This document shows, one piece after another, positions 1 through 5,673 of a DNA stretch of 5,695 nt. How positions within the stretch are numbered: position 1 is the stretch's first letter; every line of letters starts with the position of its first letter. The notes under the pieces are model-generated. The model was not told the origin of the DNA. It did no database searches and saw only the letters and a list, made by a program, of their open reading frames with translations. The DNA comes from Acidovorax delafieldii (GTDB taxonomy: Bacteria > Pseudomonadota > Gammaproteobacteria > Burkholderiales > Burkholderiaceae_C). The DNA lies in assembly GCA_002327945.1 (NCBI GenBank), contig DCVY01000109.1, forward strand, positions 20,612-26,306. The letters run 5' to 3'. Position numbers and translations under genes: made by a program.

Positions 1-81
1 CCTTTTGGGTGAGAGCGCTATGCCCGCGGGTCGCATCCAGCGCGCGATGGAGTCAATCGGTAAGCGTTCGCCGCAGCGGCA
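1..81. other. Left-edge stretch with no assignable gene
   Basis: No gene can be assigned here. On the minus strand a reading frame starting with ATG at 36-34 stays open for its 12 visible codons to the window edge, so it could be the start of a further minus-strand gene downstream of the 82-543 gene. It has no clear ribosome binding site and is too short to judge. A small GC hairpin (gccgc/gcggc, 70-80) follows the stop of the neighbouring gene but has no T-run after it, so it is not a convincing terminator. Confidence 0.3.
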
Positions 82-543
82 TCATTCCTGCCGAAACTGC
101 TTGCGCAAAAATGGTCTGTGCCGCGCAATATGCGCCATCTGAGCGGGTGCGATGGTGCCGCCCAGGTCCACGCCATCGCCGTTGAGCACGTCGTCGGCAT
201 AGGCCAGTGCACGCGCCACCACCTCGTCATCGCCCACGCCCTGCAGCGCAGCCAGATCCAGCGCCACGCGCTTCATGGCGCGCTGCGACAGCATCCACAT
301 GGCGCCAAAAGCATCCCAGGCAGCGGCGGCGTCCTTGAACTTTTCGCGGTCAGCCAGGATTTCACTGAGCGGCTTGGCCAAAATCTCCTGCAAGTCGTCC
401 ACCCTGGACTGCAAGGCCGCGAACTGTGCCTCGCGCTGCACGGCGGCCGCGGCGGCGTTGGCCGCGGCGTCGGGCGCAGCGGGCAAGGGCACGCTGCCGT
501 CGGGGTTGAGCTGGGCGATGGTGAGGGACGATGACAGGGACAT
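82..543 (-). CDS. Hypothetical protein, 153 aa, function unknown
   Basis: I do not recognise this family. The start ATG (543-541) was chosen because the protein changes character there. The open frame upstream of it runs antisense through cca and is Arg/Ala-rich noise, while the sequence from this Met is balanced. Residues 1-25 are Ser/Pro/Ala-rich, 26-35 are an alanine run, and about 36-75 form a charged amphipathic helix, possibly coiled coil (AALQSRVDDLQEILAKPL region). About 76-105 is helical with Trp76 and Trp83, and the C-terminus is basic and histidine-bearing (HIARHRPFLRKQF). There is no signal peptide or membrane segment, so it is probably cytosolic and mainly helical. It diverges from cca with 45 bp between them. 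A phasin-like or structural helical role is possible but is only a guess. That it is a real gene is fairly likely; its function is unknown. Confidence 0.7.
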   Translation of the reverse strand: MSLSSSLTIAQLNPDGSVPLPAAPDAAANAAAAAVQREAQFAALQSRVDDLQEILAKPLSEILADREKFKDAAAAWDAFGAMWMLSQRAMKRVALDLAALQGVGDDEVVARALAYADDVLNGDGVDLGGTIAPAQMAHIARHRPFLRKQFRQE

Positions 544-588
544 GGTGGACTTGAATATACGGCGCGACGCAGGCTCTAAACTGCCTGC
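544..588. promoter_or_regulatory. Divergent promoter region between the hypothetical gene and cca
   Basis: This 45-bp gap must serve both divergent genes unless they are transcribed from further upstream. On the plus strand a TTGAAT at 551-556 and TCTAAA at 575-580, spaced 18 bp, resemble a housekeeping -35/-10 pair for cca. On the minus strand TATATT (559-554) is a good -10 for the hypothetical gene, with only a weak -35. Both would give transcripts starting within a few bases of the ATG, and neither gene shows a clear Shine-Dalgarno. Assignment is by eye only. Confidence 0.4.
569..588. repeat. Perfect inverted repeat abutting the cca start codon
   Basis: GCAGGC (569-574) and GCCTGC (583-588) form a perfect 6-bp inverted repeat around an 8-base AT-richer centre that contains the putative cca -10. 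The right arm ends exactly at the base before the cca ATG. It could be an operator overlapping the promoter. If cca is transcribed from further upstream, it could instead be an RNA hairpin that influences translation start. No T-run follows, so it is not a terminator. Confidence 0.45.
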
Positions 589-1839
589 ATGCAAATCTAC
601 ATGGTAGGGGGCGCCGTCCGCGACAAACTGCTGGGCCGCCCCGTGAATGACCACGACTGGGTGGTGGTGGGCGCCACGCCCGAGCAGATGCTGGCACTGG
701 GTTATCTGCCGGTGGGGCGCGACTTTCCGGTTTTTCTGCACCCCGAAACGCGCGAGGAATACGCGCTGGCGCGCACCGAGCGCAAAAGCGGGCGCGGCTA
801 CCGGGGTTTTGTGGTGCAAAGCTCGCCCGATGTGACGCTGGAAGAAGACCTCTCACGGCGCGACCTCACTATCAATGCCATAGCTTCTTGCGCAAGCGAA
901 TCGGGCGCTGACAGCCTCTTTGATCCTTACCATGGCGCCCGCGACATCAAGGCGCGCGTGCTGCGCCATGTGACCGACGCCTTCCACGACGACCCGGTGC
1001 GCATCCTGCGCGTGGCGCGCTTTGCCGCACGCTTCACCGATTTTTCGGTGGCGCCGGAAACCATGGCGCTGATGCGCTCGATGGTGGAGCACGGCGAGGC
1101 CGACCACCTGGTGGCCGAGCGCGTGTGGCAGGAACTGGCGCGCGGCCTGATGGAAGAAAAACCCTCGCGCATGTTCGAGGTGCTGCGGGCGTGCGGCGCG
1201 CTGGCCGTGGTGCTGCCCGAAGTGGACCGCCTGTGGGGCGTGCCCCAGCGCGCCCAATACCACCCCGAGGTGGATACCGGCGTGCACCTGATGATGGTGC
1301 TGGACATGGCGGCGCGGCTGGCCACCCCGCTCACCGTGCGCTTTGCCTGCCTGGTGCACGATCTGGGAAAAGGCACCACGCCCCCCGACATGCTGCCGCG
1401 CCACATCGGCCACGAGCAGCGCAGCGCCAAATTGCTCAAGGGCCTGTGCGAGCGCCTGCGCGTGCCCACCGAATGCCGCGAAATCGCCGACGTGGTGGCG
1501 CGCGAGCACGGCAACATCCACCGCAGCGGCGGGCTGGGCGCAGCCGCCCTGGTGCGCCTGATCGAGCGCTGCGACGGCATCCGCAAGCCGGCACGCTTTG
1601 ACGAAATTTTGCTGGCCTGCGAATGCGATGCGCGCGGGCGCCTGGGCTTTGACGAAGCGCCCTATCCCCAACGCCTGCGGCTGCGCGAAGCACTGGCCGC
1701 CATGCAATCGGTTGCGACCAGCGTGATCGCTGCTCGCGCAGCGCAAGCGGGCATTACAGGGCAAAAAGTGGGTGAAATGATTCACGCTGCACGGGTGCAG
1801 GCTGTGGCCCACTGGCTTCAGACCACTGCAGCCGACTGA
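589..1839 (+). CDS. cca: Multifunctional CCA-adding tRNA nucleotidyltransferase with HD domain
   Basis: This enzyme adds or repairs the 3' CCA end of tRNAs in the cytoplasm from CTP and ATP without a nucleic acid template. It is a class II nucleotidyltransferase. At 416 aa it is close to the E. coli enzyme (about 412 aa) and matches it along its length. Visible motifs are GGAVRD (7-12), the catalytic DxD (D21, D23), the RRDLTINA motif (90-97), DPVRILRVARFAAR (135-148) and ERVWQE (177-182). The C-terminal HD phosphohydrolase domain follows, with HPEVDTGVH (225-233), the HD pair H257/D258 and H272/H275; in E. coli this domain carries 2',3'-cyclic phosphodiesterase, 2'-nucleotidase and phosphatase activities. 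The start at MQIYMVGGAVRD is the conserved family start, yet no Shine-Dalgarno precedes it. A roughly 4-residue insertion relative to the E. coli protein lies at about 99-110. It ends 27 bp before the convergent anti-sigma gene. Confidence 0.97.
   Translation: MQIYMVGGAVRDKLLGRPVNDHDWVVVGATPEQMLALGYLPVGRDFPVFLHPETREEYALARTERKSGRGYRGFVVQSSPDVTLEEDLSRRDLTINAIASCASESGADSLFDPYHGARDIKARVLRHVTDAFHDDPVRILRVARFAARFTDFSVAPETMALMRSMVEHGEADHLVAERVWQELARGLMEEKPSRMFEVLRACGALAVVLPEVDRLWGVPQRAQYHPEVDTGVHLMMVLDMAARLATPLTVRFACLVHDLGKGTTPPDMLPRHIGHEQRSAKLLKGLCERLRVPTECREIADVVAREHGNIHRSGGLGAAALVRLIERCDGIRKPARFDEILLACECDARGRLGFDEAPYPQRLRLREALAAMQSVATSVIAARAAQAGITGQKVGEMIHAARVQAVAHWLQTTAAD
871..915. repeat. Possible Comamonadaceae dispersed-repeat remnant inside cca
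   Basis: The stretch catagcttcttgcgcaagc (879-897), with the perfect palindrome CTTGCGCAAG at 887-896, resembles the abundant short element with an ATAGCTgCTTGCGC-type core that I recall from Acidovorax, Rhodoferax and Polaromonas intergenic regions. It encodes the extra residues of Cca between RRDLTINA and DPYHG, at a point where the E. coli protein is about 4 residues shorter. The frame is kept. The match to the dispersed element is from memory and unverified. Confidence 0.3.
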
Positions 1840-1866
1840 ACCTTCGCAGGACCACCACCAGCCGCC
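1840..1866. other. 27-bp convergent gap between cca and nrsF, no terminator seen
   Basis: The stop codons of cca and of the anti-sigma gene face each other across 27 bases. I see no stem-loop followed by a T-run on either strand. Transcription from one side may therefore run into the 3' end of the other, or end by Rho. Confidence 0.5.
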
Positions 1867-2508
1867 TCACCAGCGCAACAGGCGCGGCCCCAGCGCCGCA
1901 CCCACGGCCGTGGGGATGGCCATGCCCAGCAAATACCACACCGCCAGGAACGGCGCAGCCATCTCGGGGCAATGCAGCGCATAGACCAGCGTCCCCAAGG
2001 TGCCTGCCAGCAGGCCGGCGCCCGCCCCAGCCCATGCCGGGCGGGTGGGCGCCGCCCCTTTGAGCGCCCACAAGCAGGCCGCCAGGGCCGGCGCCGACAG
2101 GGCTGCGATATTGAACGGGCAGGTGCGCCAGGTGCTGCCCAGCAGCAGGGGCAGGCGTTCGGCTGGCGCGGCCTGCCACAGGGCCCAGACGGCCATGGCC
2201 CACAACACCAGGGGCGGCACGGCCAGCCACCAGGCGGCGCCCCCCAGGGCGGCACCGGGGCGTGCCAAGCGCCGAAGCAACGCCAGACCGGCCACCGCGA
2301 GCGATGCAGCAAACATCAGCTTGCCCCAGAACATGGGCAGGGCCGCGGCCTGCGCCAGGTCGGGCCGCAAGCCAAACCAGGCCACCAGCAGCATGCCTGC
2401 GCCCGCAAGACCCGCCAAGGTGGCCACGGCAAAGCGCTGCTCGATGCGGTGGCGAGCCACTGGCGTGGCATTCGTGGCCAGCAAAGAGATCAATTCATCG
2501 GTTTTCAT
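1867..2508 (-). CDS. nrsF: NrsF-type (DUF1109) six-helix membrane anti-sigma factor
   Basis: This 213-aa protein probably holds the ECF sigma factor of the preceding gene inactive at the inner membrane and releases it under metal stress. A short cytoplasmic N-terminus (1-27) is followed by six predicted helices at about 28-47, 57-78, 92-113, 131-149, 159-178 and 183-206, the pattern of DUF1109/NrsF proteins. Two cysteines, C130 (TWRTCPFN) and C180 (ALHCPEM), fall in loops that a cytoplasmic N-terminus would place on the periplasmic side. From memory, Caulobacter NrsF has two conserved, functionally important cysteines at nearly the same positions (131 and 181), suggested to sense metals. The start codon overlaps the sigma stop as ATGA, with AGGGGA at 2519-2514 as ribosome binding site, so the pair is translationally coupled. 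The frame continues upstream to 2919 but that part is a shadow of the sigma gene. Confidence 0.88.
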   Translation of the reverse strand: MKTDELISLLATNATPVARHRIEQRFAVATLAGLAGAGMLLVAWFGLRPDLAQAAALPMFWGKLMFAASLAVAGLALLRRLARPGAALGGAAWWLAVPPLVLWAMAVWALWQAAPAERLPLLLGSTWRTCPFNIAALSAPALAACLWALKGAAPTRPAWAGAGAGLLAGTLGTLVYALHCPEMAAPFLAVWYLLGMAIPTAVGAALGPRLLRW

Positions 2509-3047
2509 GCCATTCCCCTGATCCTGGCGGCCAGGGCCTTGAGCCCCCGATGCACGCCGATTTTGACCGCCGACTCCGACAGCCCCGTGAGCTGCGCCGT
2601 CTCGACCACCGACAGCCCTTGCAGCTTCACATGCACGATGGGCAAGCGCTGGCGGTCGGGCAGTGTCTGCAGCAACTGGCCCAGATCGCGCCGGGCCTCC
2701 GCGGCTTCGGCATCCCTGCTGGAAAACAGCTCGTGGGCGCCATCCAGCGGGTCGTTGCGCGCTTCTTTCACTGCGTGCGAGCGCAACCAGTCCACCAGCT
2801 TGTAGCGGGCAATCGCATGCACCCAGGCCGTCACCGGCATGTCGGACTGGTAGGTGTGGCGCTGGTTGTGCACGGCCAGCAGCGTCTCTTGCACGAGGTC
2901 TTCCACCGCGTCCGGCCACTGCGCCAGACGGCGCCGCAAAAACGACCGCAGATGGGCGCTCAATTCCTTCAGAAACCGCTGGTAAGCCGCAGCATCGACC
3001 TGCAGCCCCTGCAGCAGCAGGGCACGCAGTCTGTCTTCACTCTCCAT
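2505..3047 (-). CDS. sigF: ECF RNA polymerase sigma factor, SigF-like
   Basis: This 180-aa ECF sigma factor (sigma-70 family, regions 2 and 4 only) directs RNA polymerase to its own promoter and, by inference, to the divergent bufferin operon. Region 2 spans about 20-93, with the core-binding/-10 helices visible as [18 protein letters not shown] and [18 protein letters not shown]. Region 4 spans about 120-177, with [18 protein letters not shown] leading into the helix-turn-helix [22 protein letters not shown], which reads the -35. The start at 3047 is set by the ribosome binding site GGGAG (about 3057-3053); the frame is open further upstream to 3212 but that runs through the promoter. It is co-transcribed with nrsF through an ATGA overlap. 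The relatives meant are Caulobacter SigF and C. metallidurans RpoQ, not sporulation sigma F. Subfamily assignment rests mainly on the neighbours and the promoter. Confidence 0.9.
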   Translation of the reverse strand: MESEDRLRALLLQGLQVDAAAYQRFLKELSAHLRSFLRRRLAQWPDAVEDLVQETLLAVHNQRHTYQSDMPVTAWVHAIARYKLVDWLRSHAVKEARNDPLDGAHELFSSRDAEAAEARRDLGQLLQTLPDRQRLPIVHVKLQGLSVVETAQLTGLSESAVKIGVHRGLKALAARIRGMA

Positions 3048-3066
3048 GGTATCTCCCTCAAAGGTA

Positions 3067-3092
3067 TTCGTGCCTGTGGGCCATCCGGTTAC
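3067..3092 (-). promoter_or_regulatory. SigF-type promoter of the sigma/anti-sigma operon
   Basis: Read on the minus strand, GTAACC (3092-3087) is followed after 16 bases by CGAA (3070-3067). This matches the ECF layout and my recollection of the Caulobacter SigF consensus (GTAACC / CGAA). Transcription would start near 3060, giving a leader of about 13 bases that carries only the ribosome binding site of the sigma gene. The presence of this element implies autoregulation. Confidence 0.8.
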
Positions 3093-3099
3093 GGCAGGC

Positions 3100-3130
3100 T
3101 TCAAAAAAAAAGCCCACCCATTTTTTTGAA
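3100..3130. repeat. AT-rich inverted repeat between the two divergent promoters
   Basis: TTCAAAAAAA (3100-3109) and TTTTTTTGAA (3121-3130) are perfect 10-bp inverted arms around an 11-base centre. The repeat begins 7 bases upstream of the -35 of the sigma promoter and ends 6 bases upstream of the -35 of the bufA promoter. A- and T-tracts at this position are where UP elements sit, so each arm may bind the RNA polymerase alpha subunit. Alternatively the dyad could be bound by a dimeric regulator. It contrasts strongly with the GC-rich surroundings. It does not look like a terminator, since no operon ends here. Confidence 0.65.
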
Positions 3131-3136
3131 CGCGGT

Positions 3137-3162
3137 GTAACCCGCCCCGCATGCAGCGCGAA
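3137..3162 (+). promoter_or_regulatory. SigF-type promoter of the bufferin operon
   Basis: GTAACC (3137-3142) and CGAA (3159-3162) are separated by exactly 16 bases, identical in sequence and spacing to the minus-strand promoter at 3092-3067. Transcription would start near 3169, leaving a leader of about 69 bases before the bufA ATG at 3238. This ties the bufferin operon to the neighbouring sigma factor. Confidence 0.82.
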
Positions 3163-3237
3163 TTACATCGCAGATCGAGAGCGCTGAAGTCCAGCACCCC
3201 GGTCGGCATCATCCCTCAACCTCTGGAGAATCTTTCC
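3163..3237 (+). promoter_or_regulatory. bufA leader with ribosome binding site
   Basis: This stretch would be the 5' untranslated leader of the bufferin operon. GGAG at 3225-3228, 9 bases before the ATG at 3238, is a clear ribosome binding site and decides the start over an in-frame ATG at 3151, which lies within the promoter. I see no convincing hairpin or riboswitch fold. Confidence 0.6.
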
Positions 3238-3540
3238 ATGACCTCACGCACCCTCAGCCTCGGCGCCCTGGCCCTTGCCGCACTTGCCAGCGGCGCCGTC
3301 ATGGCGCAAACGCAGCCCGACACCATGAAATCTGGCGACATGGCCAAGCCCGCCATGGAAAAGTGCTACGGCGTCTCGATGGCCGGCAAGAACGATTGCG
3401 CAGCCGGCCCCGGCACCACCTGCGCGGGCTCGTCCAAAGTGGATTACCAGGGCAACGCCTGGAAGCTTGTTCCCGCCGGCACCTGCACCACGATCAAGAC
3501 GCCCAAGGGCATGGGATCGCTCAGCGCCATCAAGGCCTGA
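3238..3540 (+). CDS. bufA: Bufferin precursor, DUF2282 (BufA1/GigP-like)
   Basis: This 100-aa precursor of a ribosomally made, post-translationally modified copper-binding peptide is expected to be exported to the periplasm, where it sequesters metal. Residues 1-23 are a signal peptide: Arg4, a hydrophobic Leu/Ala core, and a likely cut after Ala23 (VMA|QTQ). A linker at 24-42 carries regularly spaced methionines (M30, M35, M40). The core has four cysteines, C43, C54, C62 and C83, in the family pattern KCYGV-(x)-NDC-(x)-TCAGxSKVD-(x)-GTC. From memory of the bufferin work, the central cysteines become 5-thiooxazoles and the others can form a disulfide. Note that export as an unusually long signal-peptide leader is typical here, unlike most such precursors. 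It is the first gene of a SigF-type operon, 5 bp before bufB. Confidence 0.92.
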   Translation: MTSRTLSLGALALAALASGAVMAQTQPDTMKSGDMAKPAMEKCYGVSMAGKNDCAAGPGTTCAGSSKVDYQGNAWKLVPAGTCTTIKTPKGMGSLSAIKA

Positions 3541-3545
3541 CCGCC

Positions 3546-4397
3546 ATGATCACACCCCTCACCGCAGGCCTGTCGCTCAAGCCGCAGCACTACGCGCAAG
3601 CCTTGCAGTGCGAGGCTGCGGGCCTGTGGTGGGAGGTGCACCCCGAAAACTACCTGGCCGATGGCGGGCCACGGCTGGCGTGGCTGGAGGCTATCCGCGC
3701 ACGCCACCCGGTGGCGCTGCACGGGGTGTCGCTGTCGCTGGCGGCCGATGCACCGCCGTGCACCCAGCATCTGGCCCGACTGGCCGCGCTGGTGCGGCGC
3801 ATCGAGCCCACCCTGGTGTCCGAACACCTGGCGTGGTCGGCATGGCGCGGGGTGTACCACCCCGATCTGCTGCCCTTCCCGCGCACCCATGAAGCGTTGA
3901 ACCGCATTGCCGACAACATTGCACGCACGCAAGACATGCTGCAGCGCACAGTGGCCATCGAGAACCCCACGCACTATCTGCACATCGAAGGCCACGCCTT
4001 CAGCGAACCCGATTTTCTGGCCATGCTGGCGCAGCGCACGGGTTGCAGCCTGCTGCTGGATCTGAACAACGTTTACATCAGCGCCCGAAATCTGGGCACC
4101 AGCGCCACGGACTACCTGGATGCCTTTGCGCTGCATGCCGTGGCCGAGATCCATCTGGCAGGCCACCATGCCGACCCGGTGCACGGGCCTGCGCTGCTGA
4201 TCGACAGCCACGACGCACCGGTGGCCGACGCCGTGTGGGCCCTGTACCACCGGGTGATCGACCGCGCGGGCCCGCGCCCCACCCTGATCGAACGCGACGA
4301 CCAGATCCCGCCCCTGTGCGAGCTGCTGGCCGAACGCGCCCAGGCGCACGCCGCGCTCACCCGCCACCACTGCGCGCAGGCCTTGCCATGCCCCTGA
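3546..4397 (+). CDS. bufB: DUF692/MNIO iron enzyme for bufferin maturation (BufB/GigA)
   Basis: This 283-aa member of the multinuclear non-haem iron-dependent oxidative enzymes (MNIO, DUF692, the MbnB family) is expected to convert cysteines of BufA into 5-thiooxazoles using oxygen, in the cytosol with BufC. The TIM-barrel ligand motifs are in order: EVHPENY (30-36), ALHGVSLSL (57-65), SEHLAW (93-98), AIENPTHY (137-144), [14 protein letters not shown] (169-182), EIHLAGHH (201-208), DSHDAPV (220-226) and LIERDD (247-252). These contain the His, Glu, Asn and Asp residues expected to bind two or three irons. The start at 3546 gives the family N-terminus (AGLSLKP); an in-frame extension to 3363 is antisense-like noise over bufA. 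No strong Shine-Dalgarno precedes it (AAGG at 3532-3535 at best), so coupling to bufA is likely. The C-terminus ends in [10 protein letters not shown] and overlaps bufC by 10 bp. Confidence 0.93.
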   Translation: MITPLTAGLSLKPQHYAQALQCEAAGLWWEVHPENYLADGGPRLAWLEAIRARHPVALHGVSLSLAADAPPCTQHLARLAALVRRIEPTLVSEHLAWSAWRGVYHPDLLPFPRTHEALNRIADNIARTQDMLQRTVAIENPTHYLHIEGHAFSEPDFLAMLAQRTGCSLLLDLNNVYISARNLGTSATDYLDAFALHAVAEIHLAGHHADPVHGPALLIDSHDAPVADAVWALYHRVIDRAGPRPTLIERDDQIPPLCELLAERAQAHAALTRHHCAQALPCP

Positions 4398-5179
4398 GCC
4401 AATTCCAGGACAGCTTTGCGCAAGCGCTGCTGCCCACCCCCGCTGCCGGGCACCACGGCCCTCTGGCCGCGCTGGTGGCGCAGCCGGGGTTTGCGGTGTA
4501 TCGCAACACAGTGCTCAAGGGCTGCATCGACGCCTTGCAAGCCAACTACCCCACCGTTTGCAGCCTGGTGGGGCAGGACTGGTTTGGCGCAGCCGCCCAG
4601 GTTTTTGTGCAGGCCCATCCTCCCAGCGACGGGCGACTGATGGCCTACGGTCTGGGCTTTGCCGATTTTCTGGCGCAGTTTGAACCCGCGGCCGCCTTGC
4701 CCTACCTGGCCGATGTGGCGCAATGGGATCGCCGCTGGACCGAATGCCACCTGGCAGCCGACGCCCCCACGCTGGATGCGCCATGGCTGGCCCGGCAATC
4801 CCCCGACGTGCTGGGTGCATTGCGCCTCCACCCCCACCCGGCCACCCGCTGGGCCTGGTGCAGCGCGCACCCGGCCTACACCCTGTGGCAGCGCCACCGC
4901 GATGGCGAGCCCGTGGATGCACAACTGCAGTGGCTGGGCGATGGCGGCCTGCTCACGCGGCCCGACGGCGCCGTGCAATGGCGGCGCATTTCCTCTGCCG
5001 GGTGCGCATTTCTGAACGCCTGCGCACGAGGGTTGCCGCTGCAGGCTGCGGCGCAAGCAGCCCTGGCCGCAGAACCCGACGCTGACCTGGCGGCGCTGAT
5101 GGCCCTGCTGCTGCAGGCCGGCGCTCTGTGCCCTCAGAGCAGCACCCACCCTGATCCACCCCATGGAGAAACGCCATGA
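4388..5179 (+). CDS. bufC: DUF2063 partner protein of the MNIO enzyme (BufC/GigB)
   Basis: This 263-aa cytosolic protein is the partner that presents the precursor to BufB; in related systems (MbnC with MbnB, and bufferin BufC) the enzyme works as a heterodimer. The N-terminal DUF2063 domain shows the hallmark VYRNTVLKGCIDALQANYP (37-55), followed by the LMAYGLGFADFL segment (84-95) and PYLADVAQWDRRW (105-117). The C-terminal half (about 140-245), with Trp- and His-rich patches and a helical end, probably corresponds to the RRE-like precursor-binding region; that is inference. The start at 4388 overlaps the end of bufB by 10 bp, and the stop overlaps the next start as ATGA, so translation is coupled on both sides. 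The last 15 residues are Pro/His-rich and probably disordered. Confidence 0.9.
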   Translation: MPLSQFQDSFAQALLPTPAAGHHGPLAALVAQPGFAVYRNTVLKGCIDALQANYPTVCSLVGQDWFGAAAQVFVQAHPPSDGRLMAYGLGFADFLAQFEPAAALPYLADVAQWDRRWTECHLAADAPTLDAPWLARQSPDVLGALRLHPHPATRWAWCSAHPAYTLWQRHRDGEPVDAQLQWLGDGGLLTRPDGAVQWRRISSAGCAFLNACARGLPLQAAAQAALAAEPDADLAALMALLLQAGALCPQSSTHPDPPHGETP

Positions 5180-5673
5180 ACACGCCCTCACGACTCCTGC
5201 GCAGTGCAACACCGGCAACATCTGCCGCACCCACCGCGGGCCTGCGCACCCAGTGGGCCCGCCTGGCCGGCGGGCTCGAACGGGCCACACCGCACAGCGT
5301 GCTTGCATTCATCGACCGGTTTGCCATTGCAGGAATTTTCTGGAGTTCGGCGCGCACCAAGGTCGATGGCTGGTTCCACATTTCCGATAGCACCTACCTG
5401 TTGTTCCGCGAGGAATACCGGCTGCCCTGGATTCCCCCTGATTTGGCCGCACAAATGGCCACGGTGGCCGAGCATGTGTTTGCGGTGCTGCTGGTGCTGG
5501 GCCTGTTCACACGCCTGTCGGCCCTGGCGCTGCTGGGCATGACGCTGGTGATCCAGGTGTTTGTCTATCCCGATGCCTGGCCCACGCACCTGTCGTGGGC
5601 GGGCCTGCTGCTGTATCTGGCGGGGCGCGGGGCGGGCAGCGTGTCGCTGGACCGCTGGCTGAGCGTTCGCTAA
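5176..5673 (+). CDS. DoxX-family inner-membrane protein of the bufferin operon (GigT-like)
   Basis: This 165-aa membrane protein has four predicted helices at about 43-58, 94-112, 114-131 and 138-151, the DoxX arrangement. Between helices 1 and 2 lies a conserved-looking segment, KVDGWFHISDSTYLLFREEY (62-81), typical of DoxX proteins linked to DUF692 operons. DoxX proteins often accompany bufABC; their role is not settled, and redox coupling or help with oxidative maturation or thiol chemistry is suggested. The start ATG overlaps the bufC stop, with GGAG at 5165-5168 as ribosome binding site. A hydrophilic Ala/Thr/Arg-rich N-terminus of about 40 residues precedes the first helix, making it somewhat longer than many DoxX proteins. 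It would carry positive charge on the cytoplasmic side. It corresponds to GigT of C. metallidurans and the fourth gene in Caulobacter-type operons. Confidence 0.88.
   Translation: MNTPSRLLRSATPATSAAPTAGLRTQWARLAGGLERATPHSVLAFIDRFAIAGIFWSSARTKVDGWFHISDSTYLLFREEYRLPWIPPDLAAQMATVAEHVFAVLLVLGLFTRLSALALLGMTLVIQVFVYPDAWPTHLSWAGLLLYLAGRGAGSVSLDRWLSVR

Noticed and set aside
70..80. Small GC hairpin as terminator of the 82-543 gene
   Set aside because: The stem is 4-5 bp with a tiny loop and has no T-run on the minus strand.
586..593. Palindrome TGCATGCA at the cca start
   Set aside because: It is only 8 bp and likely to occur by chance; the longer inverted repeat at 569-588 is the better candidate.
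853..1812. Long minus-strand reading frame (about 319 codons) opposite cca
   Set aside because: It is the antisense shadow of a GC-rich gene: the composition is His/Gln/Ala/Arg-rich with no recognisable motif, and the plus strand is clearly Cca.
2509..2919. Upstream in-frame extension of the anti-sigma frame to 350 aa
   Set aside because: It runs through the sigma gene in another frame and is Arg/Gly/Ala-rich noise. The ATG at 2508 has a good ribosome site and starts the family N-terminus.
3100..3130. The A/T-rich inverted repeat as a bidirectional terminator
   Set aside because: Its stem is made only of A-T pairs apart from one G-C, and no transcript is expected to end between two outward-facing promoters.
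3048..3212. Upstream in-frame extension of the sigma factor frame
   Set aside because: It would cover both promoters and the AT-rich repeat. The ATG at 3047 has a GGGAG site and matches usual ECF length.
3151..3237. Alternative ATG for bufA at 3151
   Set aside because: It lies between the -35 and -10 of the promoter and would bury the signal peptide behind 29 basic residues.
4112..5308. Long minus-strand reading frame (about 398 codons) opposite bufB/bufC/doxX
   Set aside because: It is antisense to three well-supported overlapping genes, spans their borders, and has no recognisable domain.
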